Of a DNA stretch of 64,000 nucleotides, positions 35,227 to 44,082 are shown piece by piece. The DNA is from Rhodospirillales bacterium (GTDB lineage: Bacteria > Pseudomonadota > Alphaproteobacteria > Rhodospirillales > JASLLZ01). Positions within the stretch are counted from its first letter, which is position 1. Each line of letters begins with the position of its first letter. The stretch spans positions 40,175 through 104,174 of the forward strand of contig JASLLZ010000001.1 in NCBI GenBank assembly GCA_030746775.1, read 5' to 3'. A model generated the notes under the pieces. It was given only the letters and a program-made list of their open reading frames with translations, had not been told where the DNA came from and made no database searches. A program made the position numbers and the translations under genes.

Positions 35227-36468
35227 ATGGCCGAGACCGGCAAGCAGAGGCCAGGAAGCGATAGCTACGCGGACAGTGGTGCCTTCGGTGACGGCTTGTC
35301 GCCGCAGGAACATTTGGATTCGCTGGATAGAGTGCTGCATGAACTGTGGCGCCTGGGCCGCAATATCATCCTTTGCTGGACGCCGCGCCAACGGGGAATC
35401 GACGTCCTGGTCATTCCTTTCCATCTGATCGCCGAGGTTGCATCGGGTCCTGGCGTTGCCTCGAAGAAGGCGGCCCAGGGCGTGCCTTTCATGTCGGAGG
35501 ACTATTTCGAGAAACTGATCTCCGGGCCGAAGCAGGTGACGTCGAGAAAGATGGGCCAAATCGGACGTATGCTGAGCCACAAACCCCATCACATCGACTT
35601 GCCCTTCGTCGCCGGCGACGATCTGGGATTCAAGACCATCGAGTCCCTTGTCCGGCGGTTTGGCATCTCCTACGTCAACGACCGCGCCGTGGCGCTTTTC
35701 GACATTGTCAATTTTTCGATTAATCCGCCGCTTGTCCAGGTGACCCAATTGAACAGCCTGGCCTATTCGGTGAATTCCGCCCACTCGAGGATGCTGTCGA
35801 AGGAGATCGACATCTCCTTCGCCCGCACGACGACCGGCGACGGTTTCTACATCTGGAACCGGGACCGGAGCATCCAGGCCAACGTGAACCTGTACCATTT
35901 CATGCATCTGGTGCTGGCCGACAACGCCATCGCGCGCAGCAAATCCAAGCACAGCGCGACACCGGTTCTGCGCGCCTGCTTCAACGTTGGCAGCCATTAC
36001 GAGTTCTATCAGTCCGAGGGGCTGAGCCCGACCACCTACAACTACATCGTCGGCGACGTCACCATCGAACTGGCGCGGATGATCGAAAGCGCCTTGCCCG
36101 GACAAGTGGTGATGGGCGATTTCCACGTGCCCATGCCGGACGTGGAAACGAACAAGGTGCGCAAGTTCAATTCTCTTCAGTTCATCGAAAAGACCCAGGA
36201 AACGCTGTCCAGTCTCGAGGGGTTGACCCTATCGGGCGACGAGATCGATTCCATCAAGTGCTATCTGACCGGAGAGAGGCAGAAGGATGGGGCCTTCAAC
36301 ATCAAACGCTACCGGGTTTCGGACAAGCACGGCCGCACGCGCGACGTATTCAATGCCAAGATCAATATTTACCGCAAGAAGGGCGAGGCTATCTTCCTTG
36401 GTTCCCAGGATCACGAATTGGAAGGGTTCAAGGCGGTGGAAAGACGGCTGCCCAAGCGCCGGCGTTAG
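35227..36468 (+). CDS. Divergent class III nucleotidyl cyclase-like protein
   Basis: 413 residues with a domain matching class III adenylate/guanylate cyclases between about residues 155 and 300. ALFDIVNFS carries the first metal Asp, and TTTGDGFYIWN the second in a beta-hairpin. NYIVGDVTIELARMIESA corresponds to the segment with the transition-state Asn-x3-Arg; the Arg is present but the Asn position seems to be lost. The N-terminal about 140 residues and C-terminal about 110 residues are unfamiliar. It may be a weak, altered or inactive cyclase. Confidence 0.65.
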   Translation: MAETGKQRPGSDSYADSGAFGDGLSPQEHLDSLDRVLHELWRLGRNIILCWTPRQRGIDVLVIPFHLIAEVASGPGVASKKAAQGVPFMSEDYFEKLISGPKQVTSRKMGQIGRMLSHKPHHIDLPFVAGDDLGFKTIESLVRRFGISYVNDRAVALFDIVNFSINPPLVQVTQLNSLAYSVNSAHSRMLSKEIDISFARTTTGDGFYIWNRDRSIQANVNLYHFMHLVLADNAIARSKSKHSATPVLRACFNVGSHYEFYQSEGLSPTTYNYIVGDVTIELARMIESALPGQVVMGDFHVPMPDVETNKVRKFNSLQFIEKTQETLSSLEGLTLSGDEIDSIKCYLTGERQKDGAFNIKRYRVSDKHGRTRDVFNAKINIYRKKGEAIFLGSQDHELEGFKAVERRLPKRRR

Positions 36469-36497
36469 CCCCACCCGCGCCGAAGGGACGGACCGTC

Positions 36498-37208
36498 ATG
36501 TGCGGGCGCTATACACAGATATCGTCATGGTCGGAATTGGTCCGCCTATACCGGATCACCGACGCCGCGACACCCCTCAACCTCAGGCCGCGCTATAACA
36601 TTGCGCCGACCCAGGACGTTTCCGTGGTCCGCGCCGCGCCGGACGGCGGCGGTCGCACCCTCACGCGGATGCGCTGGGGCCTGGTGCCGTCGTGGGCCAA
36701 GGACATTGCGATCGGCGCGCGCCTGATCAACGCCCGCGCCGAGACAGTGGCCGAGAAACCCTCCTTCCGCGATGCGTATCGCCGCCGCCGTTGCCTGATT
36801 CCGGCCGACGGGTTCTATGAATGGCAGAAGCGGCCCGGCGGGCCGAAGCAACCCTACCTGATCACGCTCAAGGACCAACGACCGATCGCCTTTGCCGGCC
36901 TGTGGGAATGCTGGAACAAGGCGCCCGACGGCCGGCCCGTCCAAACCTGCGCCATCATCACGACCGAGGCCAACGATCTGTTGCGGCCCATCCATGGACG
37001 CATGCCGGTGATTTTGGACGCGGCGGACCACGATGCGTGGCTCGACGCGGACGGTCATGACGGCGCCGCGGCGGCGCTGCTGCGGCCCTATTCGTCCGCC
37101 GACATGCGGGCCGGGCCGGTCGGCGCCTATGTCAACAGCGCCAGGAACGACGATCCGAAGTGCGTCGAACCGGGGCAGGTCGAAGGCGGCGACAGGTTGT
37201 TGCTGTGA
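36498..37208 (+). CDS. SOS response-associated peptidase family protein (SRAP/YedK/HMCES)
   Basis: 236-residue protein. Cys2 after Met1 (MCGRYTQ) is the residue that, after Met removal, forms a stable crosslink with abasic sites in single-stranded DNA. Other hallmarks are PRYNIAPTQD, WGLVPSWAKD, INARAETVAEKPSFR, GFYEWQ and the late GRMPVIL. Start at ATG 36498 is forced by the Cys2 requirement. It protects stalled forks from abasic-site breakage. Same strand as the cyclase-like gene, 29 bases after it. Confidence 0.94.
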   Translation: MCGRYTQISSWSELVRLYRITDAATPLNLRPRYNIAPTQDVSVVRAAPDGGGRTLTRMRWGLVPSWAKDIAIGARLINARAETVAEKPSFRDAYRRRRCLIPADGFYEWQKRPGGPKQPYLITLKDQRPIAFAGLWECWNKAPDGRPVQTCAIITTEANDLLRPIHGRMPVILDAADHDAWLDADGHDGAAAALLRPYSSADMRAGPVGAYVNSARNDDPKCVEPGQVEGGDRLLL

Positions 37209-37356
37209 TCGTCAAGCCCGTCATTGGCCGTGACTTCCCAACGTCGGATACCCTTGGTAAATGTTTCGTTTGTGGTAGGGGTGGCGACGGCATACAAATA
37301 GACCGGTGCGGGGCGTTCAATCGGGGAAGCGGGTCGCGGTTCCGCTTGGCCAGCGA

Positions 37357-38895
37357 ATGTATCAGGAAACCGAACTGAAGCTGCTGTTTCGCTCTCGCGA
37401 CCAATCGCTGCTTCATGCGCTGCCGCTCATTGGCGAGAAAGCCAAGGGGCGCCCGCTGCTCAGCGTCTATTACGATACACCGCGTCGGGATTTGCGCCGC
37501 CGGGGCGTCGTCTTGCGCGTACGAAAGGCGGACGGCCGCTACATTCAAGGGGTCAAGTCCAAGGGCCGGCGGATCGGCGGCGGAACGGTGCGCCCCGAAA
37601 TCGAGTGTCCCGTCCCCACCGAGGCGCCGCTGCTTTCGGCCATTGCCGATGGCCGGCTCAAGCGCCTCGTCACCCGCGCCGCGGCGAACGGCCTGGAACC
37701 GGTCTTTCACACCGCCTTTACGCGCACCAGCCACCGTCTTTCGTTCGACGACGGGGGCCGGGTCATGCTTGATATCGATGTTGGCAAGATCGTGGCGGCG
37801 ACGGCGACGGAACCCATATGCGAACTGGAACTGGAACTGGAGGCGGGGCCGGCCCATCGGCTGTTCGATGTGGCGCGCCAGATCAACGCCCATGTGCCGC
37901 TACGCGTCTCCGTCGCCAGCAAGGCCAGTCGCGGTTACGCCCTGGCGGCCGGGGAAACACCGGGGTGGAGCAAGTTCGCCCGGCCCGATCTTACCGGCAA
38001 GGTGACGGTGGAGGACGCCATTACCCTTGCCGTGCAGGGCTGTCTCGACCACCTGCTGGGCAACGAGACCTGCCTGCTCGAGACCGACGACCCCGAGGGT
38101 GTGCACCAGGTACGTATCGCCCTGCACCGGCTGCGTTCGACGCTCAGGCTGTTCCGTTCCGTCCTGCCCGCCGACCAATATCGGTGGCTGACCGATGAGA
38201 CCAAATGGCTGACCGGACGGTTGGCGGCGGCGCGCGACTGGGATGTGTTCTCGGACGAGATCGTTGGTCCGGTGGCCGTCCAATTTTCCGCCGAGCCCGG
38301 TTTTGCCGTTCTGCGCTCGGCGCTTGTCCACAGACGGCGGACGAGCCGCCGTGCCGCGCGCCGGGCCGTGCGCTCGAAACGCTACACCGAATTCGTCCTC
38401 ACGCTTAGCGGCTGGCTGGCCCGGCGCCAATGGCGTAGCCACAAGCCCGACAAGGGTTCGGAGCGGGTGCTCGGACCAGTGGCCAGCTTCGCCGACACCT
38501 TGATCGCCAGGCGCCACAGACAGGTCCGCAACGACGGTCACAAGTTCGCGACCATGACCGCCGAGCAACGCCACCAGTTCCGCATCGACGTAAAGAAGCT
38601 GCGCTACGCCACCGACCTCTTCGGGTCGCTCTATCGGGGCAAGGGCGCCACGGACTACCTGGGCCGGCTGGGCAAGCTGCAAGACAGCCTGGGCTATGCC
38701 AACGACGTCGCCGTCGCCGAGGACCTGACGCGCGGCCTTTGCCAGTCGACCAAGGGAGACGACGGTGCCCACGGCCGGCGCGCCGGCGCCATCGTCCTCG
38801 GCTGGCACGCTCACGCCATGGCACGCGCCGCGGGACCGCTTGCCAAGCGCGTCAAGCGTTTCATCGCCACCCGTCCGCCCCACACCAAGCGTTGA
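37357..38895 (+). CDS. CYTH and CHAD domain protein
   Basis: 512 residues. N-terminal CYTH (triphosphate tunnel) domain, about residues 1-200, with the ExExK motif in MYQETELKLLF and a ring of Arg/Lys strands. C-terminal CHAD domain, about 220-500, rich in His, Arg and Lys (GVHQVRIALHRLRSTLRLF; HQFRIDVKKLRYATDLFG), known to bind polyphosphate. Such fusions are thought to hydrolyse or sense inorganic triphosphate/polyphosphate. The start is ATG 37357, without a clear Shine-Dalgarno; a GTG at 37306 is possible. Linked to PPK2 3 kb upstream. Confidence 0.92.
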   Translation: MYQETELKLLFRSRDQSLLHALPLIGEKAKGRPLLSVYYDTPRRDLRRRGVVLRVRKADGRYIQGVKSKGRRIGGGTVRPEIECPVPTEAPLLSAIADGRLKRLVTRAAANGLEPVFHTAFTRTSHRLSFDDGGRVMLDIDVGKIVAATATEPICELELELEAGPAHRLFDVARQINAHVPLRVSVASKASRGYALAAGETPGWSKFARPDLTGKVTVEDAITLAVQGCLDHLLGNETCLLETDDPEGVHQVRIALHRLRSTLRLFRSVLPADQYRWLTDETKWLTGRLAAARDWDVFSDEIVGPVAVQFSAEPGFAVLRSALVHRRRTSRRAARRAVRSKRYTEFVLTLSGWLARRQWRSHKPDKGSERVLGPVASFADTLIARRHRQVRNDGHKFATMTAEQRHQFRIDVKKLRYATDLFGSLYRGKGATDYLGRLGKLQDSLGYANDVAVAEDLTRGLCQSTKGDDGAHGRRAGAIVLGWHAHAMARAAGPLAKRVKRFIATRPPHTKR

Positions 38896-38909
38896 CCCGG
38901 GAGAAGCCG

Positions 38910-39551
38910 ATGTTCACCATACTCGTCACCAATACCAAGGGCGGCTGCGGCAAGACGACCATCGCCACCGGCCTGGCGGGAGCCTTCGCCCAAACCGGAT
39001 GGCGCACCGTCCTGGCCGATTGCGACCGCCAGAAATCGAGCCTCGGCTGGGCCTCGCGCCGCCCCGCGGGCGCGCCGGCCATCACCCCCGTCAACTGGTC
39101 GAAGGACACCCAGCCCTTGCCGCCGAAGACCCAGCTTCTGGTCATCGACTCGCCGGCGGCCCTCAAGCGCAAGCGCCTGGATGAGCTGGTCCGCATCGCC
39201 GATGTCGTCATCCTGCCGGTTCTGCCCTCGGTGTTCGACGAGACCACGACGCGCCGCTTCCTGTCGACGCTGGACAAGCTGAAGCCGGTTCGCAAGGGCA
39301 AGCGTCCGATAGCGGTGGTCGGCAACCGGATGCGCGCGCGCACCCGGACGGCGGCGCGGCTCAACAAGTTTATGAGCGAAGTGGGACAGCGCTCGGTGGC
39401 CAGTCTGCGCGATACCCAGCTCTACCCGGCGAGCGCCGCCGCCGGGCTGTCGCTCTTTGACCTGGCAACGCGGCGCGCGGCGAACTTCGTCGATGACTGG
39501 CAGCCGCTGCTTTCCTTCATCGACGAGATCAAGGCGTTGAGGGAAGGATAG
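38910..39551 (+). CDS. Orphan ParA-family ATPase
   Basis: 213 residues with a deviant Walker A KGGCGKTT near the N-terminus, the A' motif LVIDSPAALKRKR and a later PSVFDETTTRRFLSTLDKL. Such small ParA proteins position chromosomes, plasmids or large protein or storage complexes on the nucleoid. No parB or other cargo adaptor lies beside it; the CHAD protein gene ends 14 bases upstream and may encode its partner. The start ATG 38910 has GGGAGAAG upstream. Confidence 0.87.
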   Translation: MFTILVTNTKGGCGKTTIATGLAGAFAQTGWRTVLADCDRQKSSLGWASRRPAGAPAITPVNWSKDTQPLPPKTQLLVIDSPAALKRKRLDELVRIADVVILPVLPSVFDETTTRRFLSTLDKLKPVRKGKRPIAVVGNRMRARTRTAARLNKFMSEVGQRSVASLRDTQLYPASAAAGLSLFDLATRRAANFVDDWQPLLSFIDEIKALREG

Positions 39552-39588
39552 GCGGGCGGGACGACCGCCAACTCGAACGAAACTCCGC

Positions 39589-40347
39589 TCAGCGCTCGCG
39601 GTAGTCGCGCGGGGCACTGCCCGGATGGCCGAAATCCCTCGGCTCCAGCCCGGCGTGGAACCAGGTGAAGAAGCTGTAGACGCTGAAGACCGGCACCCCG
39701 ATGCTGTCGCGGAGAGCTTTCGCGAAGGGTGCAAAGTTGTGGCATTCATAGACCACGGCCCCGACCTCTGGATGCCGAGACATCAGGTCCTGACCGGCAT
39801 CCAGCATGTCTTGCTCGGCAAGTCCCGCATCCAATTCGGTCTTGCCGAAGTGGAACTTGCGATAAAACTCCCGGCCGTTCTGAAGACCGGCAACCGGCGT
39901 GTTGGGTGCCGCCCCCGCCGCTATTAGGTGATCGGCATCCAAGGCATCACTGTTCGAGGTGATGACACCGACCCGCTTGCCGGGAGGGAGAAGTTTCTCG
40001 ACCAAGGGAATCTGCATCAATGAGCTTGCCGCGACCGGAACCTTGCAGTGGGCGGCAAGCTTTGCCTGGAAAATAGAAAGGTAACCACCGGTGGTGGCGA
40101 TGCCGTCGGCACCTTCGCTGACCAACCTGGCGGCGGTATCGAGGAAGGCGTCGAGGACATCGACGCCACGTTCCTCAATGACCCGATTAGGCGTCGCCCC
40201 CGGGACCACTCCGTAAAGAACCGGGAACGGCCAAGTCCTGGCGTTGCCCACGTCTCCCGGCATGCGCGGTGTTCGAACATCCAGCATCAGAATGCCAAGC
40301 CGCGCACCGTAAACATTCTTGCCTCCGTAGACCACTCGTCCCGTCAT
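39589..40347 (-). CDS. Asp/Glu racemase / maleate isomerase-like protein (paralogue B)
   Basis: 252 residues, the same length as the gene at 24256-25014 and clearly a duplicate of it: both share GARLGIL-type N-termini, PGDVGNA, TWPFPVLY, SSLMQ, LLPPGKRVG and the tail EPRDFGHPGSAPRDYRER. Where paralogue A has GIATSCGYLS this protein has GIATTGGYLS, so a probable catalytic Cys is replaced by Thr/Gly; conversely VVYECHNFAPF has a Cys where A has Thr. The two may have complementary or altered chemistry. It precedes the ABC transporter gene in the opposite transcript order. Confidence 0.78.
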   Translation of the reverse strand: MTGRVVYGGKNVYGARLGILMLDVRTPRMPGDVGNARTWPFPVLYGVVPGATPNRVIEERGVDVLDAFLDTAARLVSEGADGIATTGGYLSIFQAKLAAHCKVPVAASSLMQIPLVEKLLPPGKRVGVITSNSDALDADHLIAAGAAPNTPVAGLQNGREFYRKFHFGKTELDAGLAEQDMLDAGQDLMSRHPEVGAVVYECHNFAPFAKALRDSIGVPVFSVYSFFTWFHAGLEPRDFGHPGSAPRDYRER

Positions 40348-40432
40348 GGTTGGATACTCCCTCGGCCAGACTGACATTCGTACTTCACCGGCTCCCGGGG
40401 GCACCGTCCGGCATCCCGCCCTCCGACGCGGT

Positions 40433-41191
40433 TTAAAGAATTTGGCTCAGAAACTCCTGCGTGCGGGGATCCTTCGCCTCGTTAAACAAAGTGCTGGGCG
40501 GTCCATGTTCAACGATTACGCCGTTGTCGGTGAAATACATGTGGTCGGCGATCTCGCGGGCGAAGCCCATTTCGTGGGTCACCAAGAGGCAGGTCATGCC
40601 CTCTTCAACCAGTTCGCGGATGGTGAACAGAACTTCCTTGACCGTCTCTGGATCAAGAGCCGAGGTGACCTCATCGAACATCATCACCTGCGGGTTCATG
40701 GCCAGCGAGCGGGCGATGGCGACACGCTGCTGCTGGCCGCCCGACAACTCGCCGGGATAGCTCTGCTCCTTGTCCTGCAGGCGCACCTTCGCCATCAGCC
40801 GATGGGCCTGCTCTTCGACCTCGGCCTTGTCCTGCTTAAGGACGTGAACGGGTGCCATCATCACGTTCTCGATCGCCGTCTTGTGGGGAAACAGGTTGAA
40901 CTGCTGGAAAACCATGCCGACCTTCCTGCGCAACGCCAGTTCGTCCAGCTCCGGGTCGTGGACCTCCTGGCCTTCCACCTTGATCGATCCCTCGTTTATG
41001 GGAATAAGCGCGTTGATGCAGCGCAGCAGCGTCGATTTGCCCGAACCCGACGGCCCGATGATACAGATGACATCGCCCTTGGCGACGTCGAAGGTCAATC
41101 CCTTCAACACCTCCACCTCGCCGAACGATTTGTGTACGTCCTTGATGGCGACAATCGGTTGATCAGGTGTCCAGGTCATGGCGGATTCCAT
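40433..41191 (-). CDS. Polar amino-acid ABC transporter ATP-binding protein
   Basis: 252-residue ABC ATPase of the PAAT (GlnQ/HisP) group. Walker A IGPSGSGKSTLLR, signature LSGGQQQRVAIARS, Walker B MMFDEVTSALDP. ATG 41191 overlaps the permease stop (ATGA); a second ATG 12 bases further in is possible. It energises uptake by the two permeases and the binding protein upstream. Confidence 0.95.
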   Translation of the reverse strand: MESAMTWTPDQPIVAIKDVHKSFGEVEVLKGLTFDVAKGDVICIIGPSGSGKSTLLRCINALIPINEGSIKVEGQEVHDPELDELALRRKVGMVFQQFNLFPHKTAIENVMMAPVHVLKQDKAEVEEQAHRLMAKVRLQDKEQSYPGELSGGQQQRVAIARSLAMNPQVMMFDEVTSALDPETVKEVLFTIRELVEEGMTCLLVTHEMGFAREIADHMYFTDNGVIVEHGPPSTLFNEAKDPRTQEFLSQIL

Positions 41192-42096
41192 CACGTTTGA
41201 ACTACGAATTTGCGTTCCAGACGCATCGTCCAGCGCGCGATTGGATAGCAATAGGCGAAGAACCAAAGAAGGACGTATGTGTACAACGGCAAGAGCAGGG
41301 AGGGCTCGTATTCGGCGCCGAGGATCTCGTGGGCCGTCGTCACCATCTCGACCACGCCGACAATGGAGGCCAGCACCGTCGCCTGGGTGAGAATGGCGTA
41401 AAGGTTCATCCACGGCGGAAGGATCCGTTTGACACATTGGGGAATGATAATCATCCAGAAGACCTGTCGGCGCGTGAAGGCGAGGGATTCAGCGGCTTCC
41501 TTCTGCCCCGAGGGGATTGACTGGATTCCACCCCGTACAAGCTCAGAAACATTGGCCATGACCGGCAGCGAAAATCCCAGCGTCGCCTTGATCCAGTCCG
41601 GGAACGGGATGACGATGTCACCGACGCGAAACTGGAAGGGCACCAGATACATGACGTAGAACATCAGCACCAGCCACGGTGCGTTCCGGAAGAACTGGGT
41701 GACGAACCAGGACGTCTTCTTGACAGGCGGCATCAAAGACACCTGCGCGATGCCAAGGAGAGTGCCGTTCACGGTCCCGATCAACATGGCCAAAAAGCTC
41801 ATGATCAGGTTCAACAGGAACCCTTCGGCCAGCAAGGGCGTCCACTTCCACAGCGTCGCCAGGACCCAAAAGGGACCACCGACGCCCGACTGTGCTTCGG
41901 CGACGGTGGAGAAGAACACGAATGCCAGGAACAACCAAACGCCGTACCTGGCCTTGAGACGCAATCTCGGCCCGCCGCGCACACGCTCCTCCGATGCACG
42001 GCGCGCCACGATCTCTGCCGCCGGGAGCAGCACGGGCAGGTCCGTGCCCGGCGACATCCTCGGACCAGGAACGCAAATCTCGCCGCTGCGGATCAT
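41191..42096 (-). CDS. Polar amino-acid ABC transporter permease (second)
   Basis: 301-residue inner-membrane permease of the HisM/GlnP type. N-terminal about 60 residues are polar, then several helices (WLFLAFVFFSTV and later). The EAA-like cytoplasmic loop reads SGQKEAAESLAFTRRQVFW. Starts at ATG 42096 within an ATGA overlap of the other permease. Forms a heterodimer with it. Confidence 0.92.
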   Translation of the reverse strand: MIRSGEICVPGPRMSPGTDLPVLLPAAEIVARRASEERVRGGPRLRLKARYGVWLFLAFVFFSTVAEAQSGVGGPFWVLATLWKWTPLLAEGFLLNLIMSFLAMLIGTVNGTLLGIAQVSLMPPVKKTSWFVTQFFRNAPWLVLMFYVMYLVPFQFRVGDIVIPFPDWIKATLGFSLPVMANVSELVRGGIQSIPSGQKEAAESLAFTRRQVFWMIIIPQCVKRILPPWMNLYAILTQATVLASIVGVVEMVTTAHEILGAEYEPSLLLPLYTYVLLWFFAYCYPIARWTMRLERKFVVQT

Positions 42097-42839
42097 GTGC
42101 CGTAACCAGGCATCTTGAGGGCGCGCTCCAGCTTGTTCATGAAGGTCACGAATACGGTGACCATGGAGACGTAACAAATCAGCAGGACACTCATCATCTC
42201 CGGTACATTGGCGTCGAGGGTGTAGATCTGGTTGGCGGCATAGAGCATCTCGTTGATGCTGACGGCGTAAGCCAAACTCGTGCCCTTCACCACGAAAACG
42301 TAGTTGTTGTTGAGCGCCGGCAGGCAGATGCGGAACGCCAGTGGCAGGAGAACAAGGCGGTAGACCTGCAGCTTCGTCATGCCCAGCGCCCTGGAGGCTT
42401 CCACGGTGGTCTCCGGCACCGCCTCGATGCCCGAACGGAACACCTCGATCGTGAAGGCACCGTAGTGAAGCGCGAAGGCGAGAAGCACCCAGGTAAAGGC
42501 GCCTATGAGGGGCGCCATCAAGCCGGTTCCGTCATCGACTCTCGGCAATAAGGCGCTGACACCGAAATAAAGGCAATAAAGCTGCACCAGCTTGGGACTA
42601 TTGCGGAATAACTCGATGTAGCCCCTGACAAACCAGCGCAAGAGGCGAAAGCGGGATCGCTGCATCCAGACCCCGACAAGGCCAATGAAGGTGGTAATGA
42701 GAAGGACGTAGACCGCGATTTGAACGGTGACCAGCATCGCCGCCGCGAATTTCTCTCGGTTGTAGGGATCATAGAAGACGGAGAAATTGATTCCGGTCTC
42801 GTCATAGAGCCAGCGAAACCATTCCCAAAAGACATCCAT
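42093..42839 (-). CDS. Polar amino-acid ABC transporter permease (first)
   Basis: 248-residue membrane permease of the HisQ type with about five helices. The EAA loop ETTVEASRALGMTKLQVYR binds the ATPase. Lies 93 bases after the binding-protein gene, the gap holding a strong hairpin, and overlaps the second permease by four bases. Confidence 0.93.
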   Translation of the reverse strand: MDVFWEWFRWLYDETGINFSVFYDPYNREKFAAAMLVTVQIAVYVLLITTFIGLVGVWMQRSRFRLLRWFVRGYIELFRNSPKLVQLYCLYFGVSALLPRVDDGTGLMAPLIGAFTWVLLAFALHYGAFTIEVFRSGIEAVPETTVEASRALGMTKLQVYRLVLLPLAFRICLPALNNNYVFVVKGTSLAYAVSINEMLYAANQIYTLDANVPEMMSVLLICYVSMVTVFVTFMNKLERALKMPGYGT

Positions 42840-42888
42840 CGGGATACAGACTCTTCAGCCGTGTTCTTAAATCGTTCGGCGGCAAAGC

Positions 42889-42917
42889 GGTGGCGGGGGA
42901 TGGGTCCCCCCGCCACC
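42889..42917 (-). promoter_or_regulatory. Strong hairpin between ABC binding protein and permease genes
   Basis: On the plus strand GGTGGCGGGGGA (42889-42900) is complementary to TCCCCCCGCCACC (42905-42917) with one bulged C and a four-base loop: about 12 base pairs. No T-run follows on the minus strand. It is in the usual place for mRNA stabilisation of the binding-protein message or attenuation before the permeases. Confidence 0.6.
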
Positions 42918-42932
42918 AGACTTAAGCTTCCG

Positions 42933-43790
42933 CTACATCTTTGGAGCCAGCGGGTCCTTGAACTTCTCGTGCATATCTTCTAGCCAAGGGCTCGGCGGAA
43001 AGCCCCATTTCTTCCACTGTTCGAGGAACCGTCCGGTCTGATGCCATTCTGTCAGGACGCCGGCCACGAAACGGCCCAAGGCCTTGTCCTTCTGGTCGAG
43101 CGGCACGGCAACGGCATAGGGACTGTAGCCAAACGAATCGAGGGGCATTTCGTAGTCTTTGTAGCGTTCAGGATTGTCCTGGATCCTGAACCAGATTTCC
43201 ATGTCGTTACCGATGCGCACCCTGCAGCGGCCTTGCTCGAAGGCGGTGAAGGCTTCGGCACCACCCTTGAAGGTCATGGCCTTGATGCCGTAATCCTGAT
43301 CCAGCACCTTGATGTACCAACTGCCTTGGATCGTACACGCCGAATGACCTCTCAGGTCCTCCCATTTCTTGAATCCGTCCTTCTTAAGCGCCATGATATT
43401 GAAGCCGACGGCATAAGAATTGGGAAGGAGGGCGCCGACAATTTTTCGGCGCTTCAGCGAATCGTTCATGTTGGCGGAGAAGATGTCAATCTTACCCTGC
43501 TGCAGGAACGGCATGCGGTTTGATCCCGTCACCGGGATCTTCTCCAGTTTGACGCCGAGACGATCAGCAATGTCTTTGAGCAGATCCGGGTCTATACCGA
43601 CAATATTCCCTGACGTATCACGGTAGCCGAAGGGCTTTTTCGTCGTCCTCACGCCGGCCCGCAATACGCCTCGTTCGATGATCTCCTTGATTCCATCATT
43701 GGCGACCGCGGGCGTCACGTCGAAAGCCGGGGCGGCGATCAAAAGGCCAAGCACCCACGCGAATTTCGCATTGATAATTGAACGCGACAT
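42933..43790 (-). CDS. Amino-acid ABC transporter substrate-binding protein
   Basis: 285-residue periplasmic binding protein, family 3 (PF00497). Signal peptide residues 1-30 (VLGLLIAAPAFDVTPAVA). The mature start IIERGVLRAGVRTTKKPFGY and VGIDPDLLKDIADRLG are typical of polar amino-acid binders. Start ATG 43790 has AGGAGG nine bases upstream. First gene of the transporter operon; the ligand is not predictable. The 292 bases upstream, to the divergent EamA gene, hold no clear promoter or gene. Confidence 0.93.
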   Translation of the reverse strand: MSRSIINAKFAWVLGLLIAAPAFDVTPAVANDGIKEIIERGVLRAGVRTTKKPFGYRDTSGNIVGIDPDLLKDIADRLGVKLEKIPVTGSNRMPFLQQGKIDIFSANMNDSLKRRKIVGALLPNSYAVGFNIMALKKDGFKKWEDLRGHSACTIQGSWYIKVLDQDYGIKAMTFKGGAEAFTAFEQGRCRVRIGNDMEIWFRIQDNPERYKDYEMPLDSFGYSPYAVAVPLDQKDKALGRFVAGVLTEWHQTGRFLEQWKKWGFPPSPWLEDMHEKFKDPLAPKM

Positions 43791-44082
43791 TGAACATCTC
43801 CTCCTAGATTTCGCTCTATACGTTAAGCTGCTCAGTTCAACGCACCAATTCGCGCCATGCTCTTTGGCATGTTTCGCGGACGAGTACATTCCTGTTCGAA
43901 GCTCGGGCCTTTCAGCCTTCTCCTTGAATGAAGTATAACCATCACGGCTTTGGCTGACAATGCGGGGTAGGCTGCGGGTAACGCTCATCGTTGCCGCGCC
44001 GCTACCAGCCAATGGCGCGGGCGTCGCGGCGGTGGTCGGCCCGGCTTGACAGCCGACCCGGACCGTGCGACGAGCGGCGGCC

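Noticed and set aside
37209-37356. A short CxxC-containing frame before the CYTH-CHAD gene.
   Set aside because: No proper start or ribosome site and no family match; treated as non-coding.
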